Below, one piece after another: positions 13,432 to 18,071 of a DNA stretch of 18,071 bases. Each line of letters begins with the position of its first letter. The first letter of the stretch is position 1. Source of the stretch: Rhodospirillaceae bacterium. Lineage in GTDB: Bacteria > Pseudomonadota > Alphaproteobacteria > Puniceispirillales > Puniceispirillaceae. Below the pieces are notes generated by a model that saw nothing but the letters and a program-made list of their open reading frames with translations, made no database searches and had not been told where the DNA came from. The position numbers and the translations under genes were made by a program. The DNA is taken from assembly GCA_002721775.1 (NCBI GenBank), contig PBLM01000054.1, forward strand, positions 1-18,071, given 5' to 3'.

Positions 13432-13570
13432 TGTTAGTTATATGGAAAACTATGTGTCCTTATTTTTGTTTTTTCGTAAAATTTCCTGTTATTATTTGTT
13501 TGAAAGTAGGACTGTTATGGCTCGGCTTTCCCATCATCTTTCAAAAATGTAATCATCGAAGCTAGGGACA

Positions 13571-14035
13571 ATGAGTGGGTACTTTACATTTCAGAGTGAA
13601 GATTTGGTTCTTTCTAAATTTATCGCTATAGGCATTACTCATGCCTTACTGAGTTTTATTGTTATCGAAGGAAGTTTGCGTCAAAAGCGTGCACGTGCGC
13701 TATTTATACCTATAGATTTTATGGAACGCCTGCTGCCTTCATTTGCCCACCGGCTGGGCGTTGGTGCTGTTCTAGGAACGTTTATTACAGTGTTGTCGTC
13801 ACTGGGTGTGGCGCAATTAGGGCCGCAAACGCTTCTGATCATTAATGCTGCATTCCTTACTCTTTGGTATGTGGAGTGTGCAATATTATTGGCTTTTGGT
13901 TTTTTTGCGAGACTGTTTGGTGATGAGCTGCCTTTTGAAATTAGACTTTTTGTCAGCTTTATTGTCATGGTGAATGCAGGTTACTTTACATTGATGTTTT
14001 TGATCTCGCTATTACGGGCCCCATCATTCATCTAG
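13571..14035 (+). CDS. Hypothetical membrane protein, 154 residues
   Basis: ATG 13571 follows an AGGGA ribosome site at close distance. There are four hydrophobic segments: about residues 16-34 (FIAIGITHALLSFIVIEGS), 62-80 (LGVGAVLGTFITVLSSLGV), 85-113 (TLLIINAAFLTLWYVECAILLAFGFFARL) and 122-148. A basic loop R37-QKRARA follows helix 1, placing that loop in the cytoplasm by the positive-inside rule. I do not recognise the family. It is on the same strand as the copper operon, 139 bp behind copD, without a visible promoter or CueR box, so membership of that operon is possible but not shown. Confidence 0.6.
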   Translation: MSGYFTFQSEDLVLSKFIAIGITHALLSFIVIEGSLRQKRARALFIPIDFMERLLPSFAHRLGVGAVLGTFITVLSSLGVAQLGPQTLLIINAAFLTLWYVECAILLAFGFFARLFGDELPFEIRLFVSFIVMVNAGYFTLMFLISLLRAPSFI

Positions 14036-14068
14036 TCTGTAATCCTTGTGTTAAGGAATGGAAAATAA

Positions 14069-14323
14069 ATGGACAACAATTCAACAACCTGTGAGATAAT
14101 TTCTGCATCTGAACGTGCATCAGAATTGAGAAAATCATTTATTTGCGTAAGTGACAACTTACATCAAGCGATGACAGAATCACCTTTAGCTATATTCATC
14201 TATGTCATCGTAGTTTTTTTCATAATGTTTCTGGTGCAACGTGCAGCAAGTCCAGGCACAAGTACTCTGAACGAAACGAAAATTAGAAACAAACAGGAAG
14301 AAAAACCGAACAATAAGCGCTGA
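14069..14323 (+). CDS. Small single-span membrane protein, hypothetical
   Basis: An 84-residue product starts at ATG 14069, behind AAGGAATGGAAAA, which supplies a usable ribosome site. The N-terminal half is polar (MDNNSTTCEIISASERASELRKSF). A single strong membrane helix lies at about 40-57 (LAIFIYVIVVFFIMFLVQ), and the tail is highly basic (KIRNKQEEKPNNKR). With basic residues after the helix, the C-terminus should be cytoplasmic. It follows the 154-residue membrane protein after 33 bp, a probable two-gene unit. Function unknown. Confidence 0.5.
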   Translation: MDNNSTTCEIISASERASELRKSFICVSDNLHQAMTESPLAIFIYVIVVFFIMFLVQRAASPGTSTLNETKIRNKQEEKPNNKR

Positions 14324-14404
14324 CCACTTAGTCTTTGTTTGTCATTTAGTGCGAAAGTAAAGGAATCTGACTTAAGCGTTCTTTCTGTCTCTTTTAATCA
14401 ACTT

Positions 14405-17050
14405 CTAAAAATTCAAAGAAATGTCACGGTGTGCAGACCGGCATCGCGCTATCTGTGGTACCAGGTAGTCTGGCAGGCGATCTTGCGACCGTAAGCCAAT
14501 CGTCATGCGAACATCTTTCTCAAAGGACTGCAGTACAGGAAGCACAGCAGGTACAGCTACCTTTCGCCAGGCAATTTCTTCGTCAAGCTGGATAAGCGCT
14601 TTATCTAAGTGTTCCATGCCTTTTTGGACCTTTTCTTTTTTCAGCGAACGGCGGGCCTTGCCAACCAGTGATTTTACCGCGTTGACGCCGGCGATATCAC
14701 TGAACAGCGCGCCAGTTTCTGCCTTGATTAGTTCTGAGGCCTCCTTTGGATTCATGCCAGTAACCTTATCACGAAGTGCGATAAGTTCTGGCTTGATACG
14801 CTCAAAATCAGGACCAGACCGAATGATAGCCATAGCATCAACCACACCATTAAAGCCATCATCCATGCCACGTCTGTAAGTGCGCTGCGCTTTAGTAAGT
14901 ACCTTTACCTTTGCCTGATAAGCTTTTTCAACCTTATCCCAGTTTGCCGGTATCCTAGAAAGAAAGCCTTCCTTCTTGTCCGTGAGAACAGCCACCTTTG
15001 CATCAATAGATTGATGTTCGTCAATGTCATCTGTGGTCTGGCGCATAGATTTCAGGCGCTTCAAGCGGTTGTCAATTTTACGCACTTCACGCTCGATTTC
15101 ACGAACTGGTGTGTGAAGAGCGGCATAATTTTCTTTTGCAAGCCGAAGGTCGTCTTTTGCATCAGCAACAGCATCCAGATTTGTATAAAGACCCGATGCC
15201 GATTTTCTTGCATTCTCTATGCTGCCTTTGAGCTTTTTTGGTAAGCTCGACAGATCAGCTGTTTGTAAACCGGATAGAGCAGCTGCAATTTCTGTTCGCT
15301 GTTCAGCAAACGCTGTTGCCAGATGGTTTTCGACGCAATAGGTTAGTCGCGGGTTCATTGGCGGTGGTGCATTGTAAGAGGATAGGTAAAATCGGTTAGG
15401 CAGATAGTTCACCAGTGATGGGAATGCGCCTACAATACCTAGGGCAATCAGTTGCAGTATAATAAACGGAACAACACCCTTATAAATTGATATTGTCTTA
15501 ATCGCTTTTGAAGCGACACCGCGAAGGTAGAATAGCGCAAAGCCGAAAGGCGGCGTTAAGAAACTTGTCTGGATATTCACACCAATCATCACACCCAGCC
15601 AAACAGCTGTGATGTTTGCACTTGGGTCTGCCAACAGAATGGGCGCAACAATAGGCACAACCACAACTGCAATTTCAATGAAGTCGAGGAAAAATCCTAA
15701 GATAAACATTACTGCCATGACTACGATGAATTGTGACCAAAATCCACCAGGGAGGCTCTGGAGGAAGTCTCGAACATATTCCTCACCGCCAAAGCCACGA
15801 AAAGCTGCTGTCAACATGGCGGCACCAAGCAGGATGATAAATACCATTGAAGTTGTTTTTGCGGTCTCTATCATGACCTCATTCAGTGTATTTTCAACTT
15901 TGAATGTTCGCCATGTTGACCAGGCGATGGACACCACCATGATCATTGAGGCAATAATGGCCAGAGTGACAGGAATATAAGCTTGTGTAACAGCGATATT
16001 TTTTACATTCAGGTCAAAATTTGAGACAAGGAAAAAGATGAAAAAGATAGAGCCGATGGCAGTTAAAGCAGGGTAGATTGCTCCTTTTTTCCCTTCATAC
16101 AACTTATAGCCAGCCATAATTGTTGCCCCGATGGCGCCAATCGCGCCAGCTTGGTTCACTGTAGCCACACCCATGATGATCGAGCCAAGGACAAGGAAAA
16201 TCAAAACTAACGGCGGCACCAGTGACACCAGTACCTTATAAAAGAATTGCCGGGTGAAACCATCTGGATTGGGGACAGCAGGGGCCAGCTTTGGCCGGAT
16301 CACAGCAGTTGCGAGAATATAGGCGAAATAAACTAAAACCAGAACGATTCCAGGTAGAAAGGCACCAAGAAACATATTGCCAGCGGAAGTGGAGGTCACG
16401 TCAAATGCGGATGGCATGGTGAATTCACCAGTCGCATTTTTATACAGAGCCTGCCGCATGGCGGATGCCTGGTCTGAGGCTGACCCTAGCTGGTCGGCTA
16501 AGATAATCAAAACAATTGAGGGCGGTATAATCTGCCCCAATGTGCCCGACGCACAAATCGTTCCAGTTGCTAGTGAGGGAGAATAATTATTCCGCATCAT
16601 TGAGGGTAGAGAAATAAGTCCCATGGCAACAACTGTTGCGCCAACAATTCCAGTAGTCGCGGCTAGGAGCGCGCCCACGAACACAACAGAAATACCAAGG
16701 CCGCCAGGCACAGGTCCAAAAAGTCCGGCCATTGTCATCAGGAGATCTTCAGCGATACGAGAACGTTGAAGCATAATGCCCATAAAAATAAACAGCGGGA
16801 TTGCAATTAGAGTGTCACGTTCAAAATCATAGTATATGGCTCGGAAATTCATAATCCCAGCAGACAGCCATTCGATTGGGCCATCTTGATGAAAAAATGC
16901 TTTGGCATCACCAAATAACAACAATCCAGTGATTGCTGCTAAACCAATTGATAAAATTGCAGAACCGGGAAGTGCAAAGGCAACAGGAAAACCAAAACCC
17001 AGCGCAGCCATCATCAACAAGAATAACAAAAGAAGAAAGTAAAGTTCCAT
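14405..17050 (-). CDS. TRAP transporter large permease (DctM) with soluble C-terminal extension
   Basis: Residues 1 to about 555 form a many-helix DctM domain. Family phrases include FPVAFALPGSAILSIGL, ALLAATTGIVGATVVAMGLISLP, ICASGTLGQIIPPSIVLIIL (165-184) and IQTSFLTPPFGFALFYLRG (493-511), the last typical of the larger TRAP permeases annotated as mannitol/chloroaromatic type. The protein carries solute with Na+ or H+ across the inner membrane together with DctQ and a periplasmic binding protein. Residues from about 561 to 881 form a separate hydrophilic, strongly charged region. They have no membrane helix and have long heptad-like helices (about 630-740, rich in K, R, E, D, L), suggesting a coiled coil. 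Ordinary DctM is about 430 residues and the large type about 550-600, so this is a fusion or extension. dctQ ends 2 bp upstream. Confidence 0.9.
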   Translation of the reverse strand: MELYFLLLLFLLMMAALGFGFPVAFALPGSAILSIGLAAITGLLLFGDAKAFFHQDGPIEWLSAGIMNFRAIYYDFERDTLIAIPLFIFMGIMLQRSRIAEDLLMTMAGLFGPVPGGLGISVVFVGALLAATTGIVGATVVAMGLISLPSMMRNNYSPSLATGTICASGTLGQIIPPSIVLIILADQLGSASDQASAMRQALYKNATGEFTMPSAFDVTSTSAGNMFLGAFLPGIVLVLVYFAYILATAVIRPKLAPAVPNPDGFTRQFFYKVLVSLVPPLVLIFLVLGSIIMGVATVNQAGAIGAIGATIMAGYKLYEGKKGAIYPALTAIGSIFFIFFLVSNFDLNVKNIAVTQAYIPVTLAIIASMIMVVSIAWSTWRTFKVENTLNEVMIETAKTTSMVFIILLGAAMLTAAFRGFGGEEYVRDFLQSLPGGFWSQFIVVMAVMFILGFFLDFIEIAVVVVPIVAPILLADPSANITAVWLGVMIGVNIQTSFLTPPFGFALFYLRGVASKAIKTISIYKGVVPFIILQLIALGIVGAFPSLVNYLPNRFYLSSYNAPPPMNPRLTYCVENHLATAFAEQRTEIAAALSGLQTADLSSLPKKLKGSIENARKSASGLYTNLDAVADAKDDLRLAKENYAALHTPVREIEREVRKIDNRLKRLKSMRQTTDDIDEHQSIDAKVAVLTDKKEGFLSRIPANWDKVEKAYQAKVKVLTKAQRTYRRGMDDGFNGVVDAMAIIRSGPDFERIKPELIALRDKVTGMNPKEASELIKAETGALFSDIAGVNAVKSLVGKARRSLKKEKVQKGMEHLDKALIQLDEEIAWRKVAVPAVLPVLQSFEKDVRMTIGLRSQDRLPDYLVPQIARCRSAHRDISLNF

Positions 17051-17052
17051 AA

Positions 17053-18060
17053 CTACGCAACCTTCGCAGATGCAGGTTTAGATTTTTCACCCGTTTTCTC
17101 GAGCTTGTTCAACTCGTCAATCATGAAATTTGCAAATTGAAAAAGCATTGCCAGAGCGAAAACTATTAAAAATCCTGACATCAGATATTTGACATACATT
17201 CCGAAACCCTGCTGGGTGACTTCAAAATTGAGTAAAGCCAAATTAAATGGGGAGGATTCGTTCCACAAACCTCTAGTTAGAGTAATCCAGCAAAGCGGCA
17301 GACCTAAGATTAGCGAACCGTATATATTGACGAGTGACTTCAGCCGATCTGAGAAACCCGCATAAAGTACATCAACCCTGACATGACCATCGTTAATGAG
17401 TGTGTAGGCGCTAGCGAATAGAAAAAGGGCTGCGTACCAAAATCGGACAAGGTCACCCATGAAAGCCTGCTCATATGAGAAGATGAAGCGCGTAATTACG
17501 ATAAGTAGCTCACCAAATACTATAAGACTGGCCAGCCAGATAAAATCAATTCCACGCCGAAGTGAGCCAATAATGATCCCAATCAGCATCAGCGGCAAGT
17601 GAACATAAATGCCACGAAATGCAGGTTTACCAAGAGATAAAGCAAGCTCTTCTCCTACAATACCCGGTAATAAGTTTTCGATTCTTACAAAGGATATAGC
17701 GGCATCTGCGATGCCAATCAGCATAACGGACCAGAAAGCAGAAGCCACAATCAGTTCTGCTCCAAAATTCATACCAGTTGAAACTCTTTTTCCTTCGTGA
17801 ACTTTCTTGATAATCAGAACAGGCATGGCTAAAGCCGCAACATATAACAGGCTCTGCAGTGCTCCTAGGGTAACTTTAAGGAAAGAATAATCTCGCTTTG
17901 GAAAATCAAAATTAGCGCCAAAATGATTTAAAAATCCGTAAAGGCCTGGGAGCTCATAAATATAAGTCAAAAAATTATTTAAAACGAATGCGGCGCCGGC
18001 GAGGGCACTAGCAATCGCGATGTAATGCATTGCATCGTTCAAGTATTTTTGATTAATCAT
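17053..18060 (-). CDS. TRAP transporter small permease (DctQ), extended form
   Basis: The DctQ domain occupies roughly the second half of this 335-residue protein. RRGIDFIWLASLIVFGELLIVITRFIFS leads into FWYAALFLFASAYTLINDGHVRVDVLYAGFSDRLKS (HVRVD at 226-230), the most conserved DctQ motif, then two more helices. The first half adds about four membrane segments, making it longer than the usual 160-200 residues, as is common for partners of the larger DctM type. It forms the membrane complex with the following dctM, whose start lies 2 bp beyond its stop. ATG 18060 lies only 11 bases from the window edge and has no clear ribosome site (GAGC at best), so the start is provisional. A solute-binding subunit gene is expected to the right, outside the window. 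Confidence 0.87.
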   Translation of the reverse strand: MINQKYLNDAMHYIAIASALAGAAFVLNNFLTYIYELPGLYGFLNHFGANFDFPKRDYSFLKVTLGALQSLLYVAALAMPVLIIKKVHEGKRVSTGMNFGAELIVASAFWSVMLIGIADAAISFVRIENLLPGIVGEELALSLGKPAFRGIYVHLPLMLIGIIIGSLRRGIDFIWLASLIVFGELLIVITRFIFSYEQAFMGDLVRFWYAALFLFASAYTLINDGHVRVDVLYAGFSDRLKSLVNIYGSLILGLPLCWITLTRGLWNESSPFNLALLNFEVTQQGFGMYVKYLMSGFLIVFALAMLFQFANFMIDELNKLEKTGEKSKPASAKVA

Positions 18061-18071
18061 ATAAAAGCTCA

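Noticed and set aside
14505..15980. Plus-strand frames opposite dctM (14505-14879, 15011-15244, 15609-15980)
   Set aside because: They are shadows of the TRAP permease frame with no family resemblance or independent start signals.

Overview
The window reads as chromosomal DNA of an alphaproteobacterium, probably marine (a SAR116-like lineage is my guess from gene content, not a demonstrated placement). The stop codons are standard: TGA ends several intact genes here, so the genetic code is the ordinary bacterial one.

Layout. (1) Positions 1-2784, plus strand: the end of pccB, then pccA, the two subunits of propionyl-CoA carboxylase, followed 3 bp later by a small helical protein with an HEPN-type R-N-x3-H motif. 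(2) 2794-3528, minus strand: lipB (octanoyltransferase) with intact catalytic Lys/Cys but an unusual Gly-rich insertion. (3) 3614-3702: tRNA-Leu(GAG) with a good sigma70-type promoter. (4) About 3703-9000: a visibly AT-richer, loosely packed accessory stretch directly behind the tRNA. It carries a secreted PL5-like alginate lyase homologue, several small unknown genes, a YqhA/UPF0114 membrane protein, a SOUL heme-binding protein, and three long non-coding gaps. One of these gaps (6873-7370) is full of inverted repeats. No integrase or flanking att repeat was seen. (5) 9025-10215: a lone DegT/DnrJ/EryC1/StrS aminotransferase. (6) 10340-13431: a copper-responsive locus. Two small membrane proteins (the second broken by an in-frame TGA) face a CueR regulator. 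From the cueR intergenic space a MerR-type promoter with a recognisable CueR box drives DUF4396 - copC - copD. (7) 13571-14323: two unknown small membrane proteins. (8) 14405-18060, minus strand: dctQ-dctM, the membrane subunits of a TRAP transporter. The DctM has a soluble, helix-rich C-terminal extension of about 320 residues.

How the genes fit together. PccA and PccB form one enzyme. CueR (C112, C120 and S77 as in the E. coli protein) very probably controls the DUF4396-CopC-CopD operon through the 19-bp-spacer promoter at 11538-11568. CopC keeps the His/Asp/His copper ligands, and CopD would be its inner-membrane partner. DctQ and DctM form one permease; its solute-binding protein would lie beyond the right edge if the usual dctPQM order holds.

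The most interesting items are the compact CueR/DUF4396/CopCD operon with its well-matched operator, the DctM fusion, the TGA-interrupted gene, the divergent alginate lyase with exactly conserved catalytic spacing, and the structured non-coding segment at 6913-7214. I did not find a clearly new defence or mobile system.
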